The position numbers were made by a program, and so were the translations under genes. A stretch of DNA of 64,000 bases, from positions 64,000-127,999 of the forward strand of contig NZ_LNYA01000034.1 in NCBI RefSeq assembly GCF_001467615.1, given 5' to 3'. Positions 47,645 to 55,734 of the stretch are shown piece after piece. Position 1 is the stretch's first letter. Each line of letters begins with the position of its first letter. The notes under the pieces are model-generated. The model had not been told where the DNA came from. It ran no database searches and saw only the letters and a list, made by a program, of their open reading frames with translations. The DNA comes from Legionella erythra (lineage in GTDB: Bacteria > Pseudomonadota > Gammaproteobacteria > Legionellales > Legionellaceae).

Positions 47645-49360
47645 ATGGATAAAAGTAAAAAAACCAGGTTTTTTGCTTTTTTGTTTTTCAGTGTTTTTTC
47701 GGTCTATTGTCAGGTTAATCATTCTGCTCAACCCAAATGGACGCTTTTACCCACCACTCCCACTCAGGTGGTAGTCGCGCCGAATGGCACGGCCAACGTG
47801 CAGTACCAGGTGACCAACAATACTGCAGTGACCCGAACATTGACTATCAAGCCTTTAAGCGGTGTGACCCAGGTGAAAAACAGTGCCGCTGAGTGCAGTA
47901 TTCCCTTTACGTTGGCTTCGAAAGGGCATTGTCTTTTAACCTTACGCATCAATGGGGCGCAGGTCCCGGCCAATGGTCTTCATGAGGGGCCGGTGGTATG
48001 TAAAACCCAGGGTAGCGGCATTGATCCTTTCTTGTGTTCTCAGCCAAGCGAGGCGAACAGTCTTAAGGTGACTGTCATGAATCAATCGATTCAGTTAAAT
48101 CTGACTGGTTCACCCCTGGTTCTGGTTGCAGGCGGTGGTTCAGGCAATATCACCGTCACCAACCAGTCTGGGAGAACTGCATTAAATGTCGCCGCTGCCC
48201 TCACCGGTACAGCGCTTGACGGTCATGTCGTTCAGGATGCCTCACAATGCGTGAGTCTTGCACCCGGGCAATCGTGTAATCTCGTTTTTACACCCGATAA
48301 CACAGTCATTCCGGCTACCCTTATCACCATTCGGGGAACCAATACCTTGCCGGTGATGGGCAGCATCGCCATCAATGCCCAACCGCAGGCCAATATCAGC
48401 ATTAGTGGTTCATCTACCCTTGCCCTGAATACCAACGGGACGACGGGCATCCTGACCATCACCAATAATTCACTGACGCTGGTCGCACAAAACATTGTCC
48501 CGGATTTTTCTGCGACCGCATTGGCCGGCAATGTCACCGTCACCAACAACAACTGCATAAATGTTCCTCCAGGTGGAAGTTGTACCATTACATTTGCGCC
48601 AGAGGGCAATCCCGTGGTGCCCACCAGTTTTCCCATTCAGGGTAGCAATACCACGGCGGTCAACGGGACGATCGGGATTGATGCGCATGCCTACATAACC
48701 AACGGCAATACATCATTAGTCATTCAATGCAGTGTGAATACCAGCACTGGAGCTTTAGACAACTGCGCCGATAGCGGCGCTGCCGGACTGGTTGTTCCGG
48801 GAGGAATTGCATTAAATCCGTCGGGCGACCTGGCTTATGTTACTAATGAAAATACCAGTATTGTATCCCTGTGTGAGGTCAATCCGGATACAGGTGCCTT
48901 AAGCCTGTGTGCAAATACGGGGGCTTCGTTCACTGTTCCCACGGGTATTGTCATCAATGCGGCAGGAACCATCGCCTACGTCGTCAATGAGAGTAATAAC
49001 GACGTAACCCAGTGTGACATTAACCCCACCACGGGGGTGCTCGCCAACTGTGTTGATTCCGGGGCTACGGGCTTGTTTACACCTTATAACATGGCGATTC
49101 ATCCGGCAGGCGATTTCGCCTACATCACGGTCATTTCGGAAATCACACAGTGCAGCATTAACCCGGCTACAGGAGCCCTGCAGGCATGCAGTAATTACGT
49201 TGATCCTTTATTAAATACCCCCCAGGGCATTGCGGTTAACGCGGCCGGTACCATTGCCTATGTTGCCAATGGCGGCAATGACACCGTGCTTGCCTGCCAA
49301 ATCGATCAAAACACCCGGTTAATTACATCCTGTGCGAATACGGGGGGGGGTAAACTTTAA
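47645..49360 (+). CDS. Secreted Ig-like/beta-propeller protein, frame-shifted at a G9 run
   Basis: Signal peptide at MDKSKKTRFFAFLFF (ATG 47645; the frame is open from 47570). About residues 30-350 form Ig-like repeats with CxxVxPGxSCxxxF motifs. From about 355 there are YVTN/YncE-type propeller repeats of about 45 residues with a C-x-(V/I)-N-x2-TG-x-L-x2-C pattern and AYV strands. The ORF stops at TAA 49360 just after nine Gs (49342-49350), giving 571 aa. One G fewer restores the repeat for 56 more residues to 49529, giving 627 aa. A G-run in a surface-type gene suggests phase variation. Confidence 0.78.
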   Translation: MDKSKKTRFFAFLFFSVFSVYCQVNHSAQPKWTLLPTTPTQVVVAPNGTANVQYQVTNNTAVTRTLTIKPLSGVTQVKNSAAECSIPFTLASKGHCLLTLRINGAQVPANGLHEGPVVCKTQGSGIDPFLCSQPSEANSLKVTVMNQSIQLNLTGSPLVLVAGGGSGNITVTNQSGRTALNVAAALTGTALDGHVVQDASQCVSLAPGQSCNLVFTPDNTVIPATLITIRGTNTLPVMGSIAINAQPQANISISGSSTLALNTNGTTGILTITNNSLTLVAQNIVPDFSATALAGNVTVTNNNCINVPPGGSCTITFAPEGNPVVPTSFPIQGSNTTAVNGTIGIDAHAYITNGNTSLVIQCSVNTSTGALDNCADSGAAGLVVPGGIALNPSGDLAYVTNENTSIVSLCEVNPDTGALSLCANTGASFTVPTGIVINAAGTIAYVVNESNNDVTQCDINPTTGVLANCVDSGATGLFTPYNMAIHPAGDFAYITVISEITQCSINPATGALQACSNYVDPLLNTPQGIAVNAAGTIAYVANGGNDTVLACQIDQNTRLITSCANTGGGKL

Positions 49361-49529
49361 TTTTGCACGTGAGATTGCTTTAAATAGCAGCAATGATGCG
49401 GCCTATATCGTCAATAGCAATGGCAATTCGGTGACGCGATGCGACATTGACAATGGGATTAACTTTATTAATTGTGTTGGTTCAGGCGCGACTGGCTTGG
49501 CTGGGCCACTGGGTATCACTATTCGATAA
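49332..49529 (+). other. Out-of-frame 3' end of the propeller gene
   Basis: In the +1 frame, the residues after the G9 run (VNFNFAREIALNSS onward, through SVTRCDIDNGINFINCVG and GLAGPLGITIR) continue the same propeller repeat that the upstream ORF leaves unfinished. It has no convincing start of its own. Best read as the C-terminus of the upstream protein in the G8 state. Confidence 0.75.
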
Positions 49530-49536
49530 TGGCCCG

Positions 49537-49563
49537 AGAAAGGCTGGGGTACCCAGCCTTTCT
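49537..49563. terminator. Bidirectional terminator
   Basis: A 12-bp perfect stem, AGAAAGGCTGGG and CCCAGCCTTTCT, with a 3-base loop, lies just past the propeller gene and touches the stop codon of the convergent NAT-like gene. It is A-rich on one side and T-rich on the other, as expected for both directions. Confidence 0.75.
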
Positions 49564-50515
49564 ATTGTCGCAGGTTGTTTGCCATCCTTTTTAATTCATG
49601 GTCATCCAGCGGAAAGTCAACGGTCCAGGGCTTTTTAGGGCGAGGAAGCGTCGATTGTTTGGCGTACAGTGCCAGGTCTGCTTTCGTCAGGCCTTCAATA
49701 GCAAATTCAGCCATTAATTGCTCATACGCCGCTGCCGTGGTTTCATACACTGTCTTGGTAAACGCCCCTTTTTCTTCGATCGCGAAAGCGTATTTTTTAA
49801 TTCGGGTATCAAAAAAGAAGGTTTTGCAGCCATTTTCCGTAATTTGTCCCGCGACCACGATTTCATCTCGAATGGGTAATTTTAAGACATGTCGCTCCAG
49901 CCTCAGCAAATTAAAGGCAAGTTTGTCATCAGTTAAAGGCTTTAAGTCGGTCATGACCAACGTCGTCCATTGCTCCTTCACTTGTTTCTCAAGCAGGTAG
50001 TAGCCTTGCTGTTGAGAAAATTTATACCGATCATAACCTTGCTCAATGATTTCATCGTGGCCGGTGACTAAAATAGGAAAGCGAGGGGCTTTGGCACCAA
50101 GACCGGGTTCGAGAAAATAAATGGCCCCGTCAATGACGACGCGTAAGACGACATGGGTGGGTAGTATAGCCCGTGAATCGGCAGGGGACGTGCCATTGAG
50201 CACGCGCGCTTCACAAAACCTGACGTCAAACCCCAATTCTTTCAAGATGAAGGCCAGCAAACGGGCCGATTGAAAACAATAACCCCCCGGCGTTTCGTCC
50301 AGGAGCGTTTCATAATCAAAAAGGGTAATGTGATGCCGATTGACTGGATGCTGGCGGCTGATTTTGCGTAAAGCAAAATTATGATAAAAAAAGGTGCGCA
50401 GATGAGCATTATAAACGGCTTTTAAAAACTCCTCTTGTTGGGCTTCATCCAAGGCGCAGATCACCTGTAGTTTAATGCTTTTTTTATCCAAATAATCAAG
50501 TAAATTGATTTTCAT
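49562..50515 (-). CDS. Arylamine N-acetyltransferase-like protein
   Basis: 317 aa from ATG 50515, chosen for AAGGA 6 bp upstream (the frame opens at 50566). The NAT pattern is clear: GGYC80FQSARLLAFILKELGF matches RGGYCFELN, and TH121VVLRVVIDG matches the catalytic His strand. The third triad position, Asp in DVGFG, is Glu136 (LEPGLG). NATs acetylate arylamines with acetyl-CoA. With Glu for Asp and a Legionella setting, a divergent acyltransferase or host-directed papain-fold enzyme is also possible. First of three cysteine-triad genes in a row. Confidence 0.75.
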   Translation of the reverse strand: MKINLLDYLDKKSIKLQVICALDEAQQEEFLKAVYNAHLRTFFYHNFALRKISRQHPVNRHHITLFDYETLLDETPGGYCFQSARLLAFILKELGFDVRFCEARVLNGTSPADSRAILPTHVVLRVVIDGAIYFLEPGLGAKAPRFPILVTGHDEIIEQGYDRYKFSQQQGYYLLEKQVKEQWTTLVMTDLKPLTDDKLAFNLLRLERHVLKLPIRDEIVVAGQITENGCKTFFFDTRIKKYAFAIEEKGAFTKTVYETTAAAYEQLMAEFAIEGLTKADLALYAKQSTLPRPKKPWTVDFPLDDHELKRMANNLRQ

Positions 50516-50584
50516 CACAAGTCCTTGGTTTGGGAACAGTCCATTTACTATAAGCCGAAAGACCAATCGGGCCTAGCTTGCCAG

Positions 50585-51367
50585 TTAATTATTTGTGGAG
50601 CTGAGCCGTCTTTTTTTGCTGGCAGGCTCATCGGTCTGGCTTTTTCCTTCAGTCGGTGCTTTCTGCCATATCGATACTTTTTGCATGTAATGCAAAACGC
50701 CTGCGGGCGGGATTTTTTTGAGGGCGAGCGCTTTATCCAGGGTATGATCACTGTAGAGACCGGTGTGTTTGGTCAGCATGTCTCTGACTGGTGTGCAGCT
50801 ACCGTCCGGTTGACCTTCTTCGGGTTTAGGGGTCTCGGTAAATAAAAATTGGGTAGTATAGTCCAGCGCGTCAGAGGAGATGGTCTCATAAACCAAAGCC
50901 GGGTAACCATATTGCAGGTACTCAAGGTTTTTAATCGATTCGTCCGGTCGGGGACTGATATCAATGATACGGGGATCCCAAGCGTCTATTTCCCACACAG
51001 ACGCGGTTTTCTCATGGTTTAACTGCAACGTCACCTGCAAATAACCATGATCAATGAGGGACGATTTAACGACCGTGATGGTCGCTATTTCTCCGGCTGT
51101 ATGGATTCGTTGCCCCAGTTCAACCAGAAGGTGCCAGGCCACTTCACGGCAATAGCCAATCCCTGCATGCTCAATGAGAGCATGGACCTGAATATAGTCC
51201 CCAAGCTCTTCAATCAGGGGGCGTATGGTGTCTTCAAAGTAGCCATTTTTGATTTCTTTGTGAAATTTTACATAGCCGCTCAATTGATTGCCAACCGTGA
51301 CTTTTTTCCGGGTTGACGCGATGGCTTCAGCGCATAATTCGACAAAGTGCAAGCGTGTTAAAGGCAT
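50585..51367 (-). CDS. Papain-fold-like Cys-His-Asp protein, paralogue 1
   Basis: 260 aa from ATG 51367. This start is chosen because AGGA is 8 bp upstream and MPLTRLHFVELC then aligns with the start of the adjacent paralogue. Candidate triad: C73 in GIGYC, H107 in LIDHGYLQV, D128 in WEIDAWDPRIIDI. Family not recognised. The C, DH and IDAWDP order is that of papain-like proteases and transglutaminases. The C-terminus ends KKRRLSSTNN, basic like a nuclear-localisation segment. Arose by tandem duplication with the next gene, 58 bp away. Confidence 0.7.
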   Translation of the reverse strand: MPLTRLHFVELCAEAIASTRKKVTVGNQLSGYVKFHKEIKNGYFEDTIRPLIEELGDYIQVHALIEHAGIGYCREVAWHLLVELGQRIHTAGEIATITVVKSSLIDHGYLQVTLQLNHEKTASVWEIDAWDPRIIDISPRPDESIKNLEYLQYGYPALVYETISSDALDYTTQFLFTETPKPEEGQPDGSCTPVRDMLTKHTGLYSDHTLDKALALKKIPPAGVLHYMQKVSIWQKAPTEGKSQTDEPASKKRRLSSTNN

Positions 51368-51425
51368 ACATTTATCCTGATCGTCAGGCGTTTGCCTCCC
51401 GGGCAAGGGCAGTTTAGGGTATTCA

Positions 51426-52199
51426 TCAGGCTAACCGCATCCTTTTGGGGGGCAATGAAACGGGCTTTAATTGTTCAACCGGTGCTTTCTGCCATAGGGA
51501 CGGTTGTTGCAGATACTGCAGTTTCCCCTGGGGCGGGATTTTTTCATCGATCATGGCTTTTTCCAGGGAATAATCACGGTAAATGTCTGTATGCTTTTCC
51601 AGTACCTCATGTTTTGGCGTACAGCTTCCTTCCGCTGGGCCCTCTTGAGCGGGTGGAACAGTTGCAAAAGCAAATTTCTTTTTATAATCCACTTCATCGG
51701 AAAAAAAAGAGTTGTATAATTTGACCAAATAGCCATAAGCGAGGGCTTCTTTGTTTTTAACCGTACCGTTCGGGCGTTTACTGATATCAATAATACGCGG
51801 ATCCCATGCATCGATTTCCCACATGGACAGGGTTCTCTCTTTGGCCAGGTAAATCCTGACTTCCAGGTAGACATGATCATATTTCATCGATTTAACCAGG
51901 CTGATTTTAGCAACGCCACCGGCCTCTTGAATGCGTGCCCCGAGCTCCACCATCAGATGCTGAGCAAATTCATGACAATAGCCTATCTTGCTGTGTTCAA
52001 TGAGATCATGAATCTCAACATGGTTCTCCGGTTCTATTTCCCGTTTGCCTGGGCGTAATATGTCTTCAACATAATAATTTTTGTTTTCATTGTGAAATTT
52101 TAAATAACCACTCAGTTGATTGGCAGGGGTTATTTTTTTTCGGGTCGCGGCAATCGCTTCAGAGCATAATTCTACAAATTTTAATCGTGTTAAACGCAT
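51426..52199 (-). CDS. Papain-fold-like Cys-His-Asp protein, paralogue 2
   Basis: 257 aa. The same layout as its neighbour: an almost identical first 20 residues (MRLTRLKFVELCSEAIAATR), then C75 in KIGYC, H109 in KYDHVYLEV and D130 in WEIDAWDPRIIDI, then an EGSCTP motif and a C-terminal LWQKAP motif, and a basic end (PPKRMRLA). The two have diverged in the middle but keep every triad residue, which argues for function in both. No signal peptide. Effector candidate. Confidence 0.7.
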   Translation of the reverse strand: MRLTRLKFVELCSEAIAATRKKITPANQLSGYLKFHNENKNYYVEDILRPGKREIEPENHVEIHDLIEHSKIGYCHEFAQHLMVELGARIQEAGGVAKISLVKSMKYDHVYLEVRIYLAKERTLSMWEIDAWDPRIIDISKRPNGTVKNKEALAYGYLVKLYNSFFSDEVDYKKKFAFATVPPAQEGPAEGSCTPKHEVLEKHTDIYRDYSLEKAMIDEKIPPQGKLQYLQQPSLWQKAPVEQLKPVSLPPKRMRLA

Positions 52200-52332
52200 G
52201 GATATGGTTTAAAAAATAACAAGAAGGCTATCTTAACAAGATAATATTATCGCTTTATTAAGAAGGCCCCTGTATTTTGTGACATGTAAAAGGGGAGTAT
52301 ACTGCTGTCCATTTCAAGTTTCAGGACAAACT

Positions 52333-53337
52333 ATGCGCATGCTAATCACGGGGGCCTCAGGATTTATCGGGTTTCATCTGGCAAAACATCGTTTAGAGCA
52401 AGGTGATGTGGTGGTAGGCATCGATAATCTCAATGATTACTATGATGTACGGCTTAAGCAGGCAAGGCTTGAGCAATTACAGGCTTTTGACAATTTTAGC
52501 TTCTATGCGGATGATATTGGCGATGCTTATACATTAAATAAGCGATTTGATGACCATAAGCCGCAACGTGTCGTTCACCTCGCAGCTCAAGCCGGGGTAC
52601 GCTATTCGCTGACCAATCCGGGGCAGTATGTCCAATCCAATCTGGTTGGTTTTGCCAATGTCCTCGAGGCCTGCCGCCATCATACGATAGAGCATCTGGT
52701 CTATGCTTCAACCAGTTCGGTGTATGGGGCAAACAGTTGCTTGCCTTATCATGAGGCCCATTCAACCAATCATCCTTTAACCCTGTACGCGGCCAGCAAG
52801 AAAGCCAACGAATTAATGGCTCATTCTTATTCCCATTTGTTTCAATTACCAACGACGGGTTTGCGTTTTTTTACGGTTTATGGACCCTGGGGTCGACCCG
52901 ACATGGCGTTTTTTTCATTCACCAAAAATATCCTCGAAGGCAAGGCCATTCAAATTTTTAATCATGGCAAAATGCAGCGGGATTTTACCTATATTGATGA
53001 TATTGTTGCGGGTATTTCAGCCGCCCTTGATAAACCGGCAGCGGCAAATCCTCATTGGAACAGCGATGATCCGGATCCTGCGAGTAGCAATGCCCCGTTT
53101 AAAATTTACAATATTGGCTGTGGTAATCCGGTTAACCTGATGGATTATATTGAGGCGATTGAGGACGCGACAGGCAAGCAGGCCTTGAAAGAATTTTTAC
53201 CGATGCAAAATGGTGATGTTTTGTCCACCCATGCCGATACGCAATCCCTGATGAATGATTTAGGTTACCAACCACAAATTGATTTTCGCGAAGGAGTACG
53301 TCGTTTTGTTGAATGGTATCAATGGTTTTATCGATAG
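52333..53337 (+). CDS. UDP-glucuronate 4-epimerase-type NAD-dependent epimerase
   Basis: Extended SDR of 334 aa from ATG 52333 (AGGA 6 bp upstream; the frame opens at 52279). NAD motif [12 protein letters not shown], catalytic STSSVYG and YAASKKANE (Y-x3-K), and the [15 protein letters not shown] signature of UDP-GlcA 4-epimerases (LspL/Cap1J type). The product, UDP-galacturonate, would go into surface polysaccharide. Stands alone. Confidence 0.85.
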   Translation: MRMLITGASGFIGFHLAKHRLEQGDVVVGIDNLNDYYDVRLKQARLEQLQAFDNFSFYADDIGDAYTLNKRFDDHKPQRVVHLAAQAGVRYSLTNPGQYVQSNLVGFANVLEACRHHTIEHLVYASTSSVYGANSCLPYHEAHSTNHPLTLYAASKKANELMAHSYSHLFQLPTTGLRFFTVYGPWGRPDMAFFSFTKNILEGKAIQIFNHGKMQRDFTYIDDIVAGISAALDKPAAANPHWNSDDPDPASSNAPFKIYNIGCGNPVNLMDYIEAIEDATGKQALKEFLPMQNGDVLSTHADTQSLMNDLGYQPQIDFREGVRRFVEWYQWFYR

Positions 53338-53374
53338 CCGTAAGGCGAAATCCGGAGCAAGCCGTTCGGAATGG

Positions 53375-53494
53375 ATCCCCCGCCTGCGCGGGGGATGACA
53401 GGCGTACGGGGAGTGATGGAGCGGCAAAGGAGATGGGGTGGCGTAAATAAGTGCCAATTGACTAAAAACGTGTCATTCCCGCGAAGGCGGGAAT
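53375..53494. repeat. Two GC-rich palindromes of a second repeat class
   Basis: ATCCCCCGC-ctgc-GCGGGGGAT (53375-53396) and ATTCCCGC-gaag-GCGGGAAT (53475-53494) lie in opposite orientation between the convergent epimerase and acyltransferase genes. They resemble the widespread GTCATTCCCGCG-type interspersed palindromes and may also act as terminators. Confidence 0.65.
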
Positions 53495-53503
53495 CTATGG
53501 GGC

Positions 53504-54412
53504 TTATGCCAGTATTTCTTCCCGCAGGCTGCTGATTAATTCATCCTTCTTGCGCCATTGCTCATTTAACCACTCTCTGAACGCCGTTTGAATGCCTTCG
53601 TCATGTGCCAGTTGGGTGGTGGTGAATTCAGCGGGGATTTCAACCGGCCGGATGCAGACTTTAATAACCGGCGCCATGCGATGGCAGAGGAAATCCCACA
53701 GGGAATAACGCTTATCCGGATAAACAATGGTGACATCCAGCATGTGGTTAAATTTTTTACCCATGGTGCTGATGACAAAGCTGATGCCACCCGCTTTTGG
53801 CTTTAACAGGTGATCATAGGGGGACTGCTGCTTCACCTGTTTCTGTCGGGTAAAGCGGGTACCCTCCACGAAATTGATGATGGTGGCCGGCGTGTGCTTG
53901 AAGACTTCAATGGCTTTGCGCGTGGCTTTCAGATCCTTGCCTTTTTTATGGGGTTTTTTAGCCAGGTATTCTTTGGAATAACGCTTCATGAACGGGCAAC
54001 CCATGGCCCACCAGGAAAAGCCCAGCAGGGGAATCCATTTCAATGAATCCTTGATGAAAAATTTAAGCATGGGAATTTTTCGGTTAAAAATACACTGCAG
54101 CACCACAATATCCAGCCAGCTTTGATGGTTGGCTACTAATAAATACCAATGTTTACGCTTAAGGTTTTCAAGCCCCGATACCTGCCAATCAACTTTTTGG
54201 GTGGCGTTAATGTAGGCTTTGTTGACGTCAGCCCAGCAAAAAGCAATGCCGTCGATTACTTTCGTGCAAAACACTTTGAGGCGAATACTGGGAATCAGTT
54301 TTAATAAGCCCATAAACAACATGGGGATAAAGAAAAACAGGGTAGACAGGGTGAGCAGGGCGATGGCTAAAATGCCATACAATTGCCCACCTGAGGTTTT
54401 GGTTTGATTCAT
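53504..54412 (-). CDS. Lysophospholipid acyltransferase (PlsC/YihG-like)
   Basis: Membrane-associated glycerolipid acyltransferase of 302 aa. N-terminal hydrophobic segments (about 15-40), the H-x4-D motif NHQSWLDIV, block II around KYSKEYLA and block III FVEGTRFT. The long C-terminal part and length match YihG-type 1-acyl-sn-glycerol-3-phosphate acyltransferases rather than short PlsC. 12 bp after the transsulfuration gene and possibly cotranscribed. Confidence 0.87.
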   Translation of the reverse strand: MNQTKTSGGQLYGILAIALLTLSTLFFFIPMLFMGLLKLIPSIRLKVFCTKVIDGIAFCWADVNKAYINATQKVDWQVSGLENLKRKHWYLLVANHQSWLDIVVLQCIFNRKIPMLKFFIKDSLKWIPLLGFSWWAMGCPFMKRYSKEYLAKKPHKKGKDLKATRKAIEVFKHTPATIINFVEGTRFTRQKQVKQQSPYDHLLKPKAGGISFVISTMGKKFNHMLDVTIVYPDKRYSLWDFLCHRMAPVIKVCIRPVEIPAEFTTTQLAHDEGIQTAFREWLNEQWRKKDELISSLREEILA

Positions 54413-54424
54413 AAAAATTCCAGA

Positions 54425-55576
54425 TTAGTTAAGGGCCTGACTTAAATCGGCAATCAAGTCTTCAATGTGCTCAATGCCGACGGAAAGACGGACAAAACCA
54501 TCCACAATGCCGAGTTCACGGCGCGTCGCTGCCGGGATGGAGGCATGTGTCATGATGGCGGGATGTTCAATTAAGCTTTCCACGCCGCCTAAACTCTCTG
54601 CCAGAGTAAAGAGTTCACATCGCGATAAAAAGCGGGGCGCGGCCTCGATATCGCCTTTAACGACTATGGAAATCATACCACCAAAATGGTGCATTTGCTG
54701 TTTAGCCAGGGCATGTTGAGGATGATTGCTGAGGCCTGGGTAAATAACCTGCTCGACCCTGGGGTGTTTTTGCAGCCACTCGGCCAATTCCAGGGCGTTG
54801 TCGCAGTGCCGTTGCATGCGTAAGGACAAGGTTTTCAGGCTGCGCAAGACCAGAAAGCTGTCAAAGGGGCCGGCTATGCCGCCGCATGAGTTATGCAGAA
54901 AAGCCATTTTTTCAGCAATTTCCGGATTATCCCCCACCACGACAATGCCGCTCACCACATCGGAATGGCCGTTCAAATACTTGGTAGCGGAATGCACCAC
55001 GAGATCAAAACCCAGTTCCAGCGGTCTTTGAATCCACGGCGTGGCAAAGGTATTATCCACCACGGCAATCAGCCGGTGACGCTTGGCAATGGCGGCAATG
55101 GCCCGTAAATCAGCCAGTTTCAGCATGGGATTGGAAGGAGTTTCCACCCAGATCATCCGGGTTTGCGGACGGATGGCCGCTTCAATTTTAGCGGGATCCG
55201 TCATATCGACAAAACTGAAAGACAAAGCGGACGTTCTGGTTTTTACCTTGTCAAAAATACGGAACGTGCCGCCGTAAAGATCATCCATGGCAATGACATG
55301 ATCGCCGCTGTCTAATAAGTCGATGACGGTATTGATGGCGGCCATGCCGGATGCAAAGGCAAAGCCGCGTTGCCCGGATTCAAGGCTTGCGATACAGCCT
55401 TCATACGCTGCACGGGTAGGGTTATGGGTGCGTGAATATTCATACCCCTGATGCACACCGGGTGCCGACTGGCGGTAGGTGGAGGTGGCATAAATCGGCG
55501 TCATCACAGCGCCGGTTGCGGGATCAGGTTGTTGACCGGCATGAATGGCCCGGGTATCAAAATGCGACTTGTCCAT
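54425..55576 (-). CDS. Transsulfuration PLP enzyme (cystathionine gamma-synthase/lyase type)
   Basis: Cys/Met metabolism PLP enzyme of 383 aa. PLP Lys in VVHSATKYLNGHSD, YEYSRTHNPTR at the substrate entrance, and the SLGGVESLIEHPAIMTHAS C-terminal signature. Cystathionine gamma-synthase, beta/gamma-lyase and O-acetylhomoserine sulfhydrylase cannot be separated safely from motifs. No methionine or cysteine pathway genes adjoin. Confidence 0.88.
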   Translation of the reverse strand: MDKSHFDTRAIHAGQQPDPATGAVMTPIYATSTYRQSAPGVHQGYEYSRTHNPTRAAYEGCIASLESGQRGFAFASGMAAINTVIDLLDSGDHVIAMDDLYGGTFRIFDKVKTRTSALSFSFVDMTDPAKIEAAIRPQTRMIWVETPSNPMLKLADLRAIAAIAKRHRLIAVVDNTFATPWIQRPLELGFDLVVHSATKYLNGHSDVVSGIVVVGDNPEIAEKMAFLHNSCGGIAGPFDSFLVLRSLKTLSLRMQRHCDNALELAEWLQKHPRVEQVIYPGLSNHPQHALAKQQMHHFGGMISIVVKGDIEAAPRFLSRCELFTLAESLGGVESLIEHPAIMTHASIPAATRRELGIVDGFVRLSVGIEHIEDLIADLSQALN

Positions 55577-55734
55577 GAGTAAAATCCTTCTTTTGGGAGC
55601 TCTTTCTGCAAAATGCAGGAAGGCGTTATATACTTATTAAATAGCGCGCGATGGCAGTTAAATTAATCACTTAGATTAAAGTTATGTCATGGCTGGCCGC
55701 TAATGAGGATGTGCGATATTTTAGTGAGGGATCC

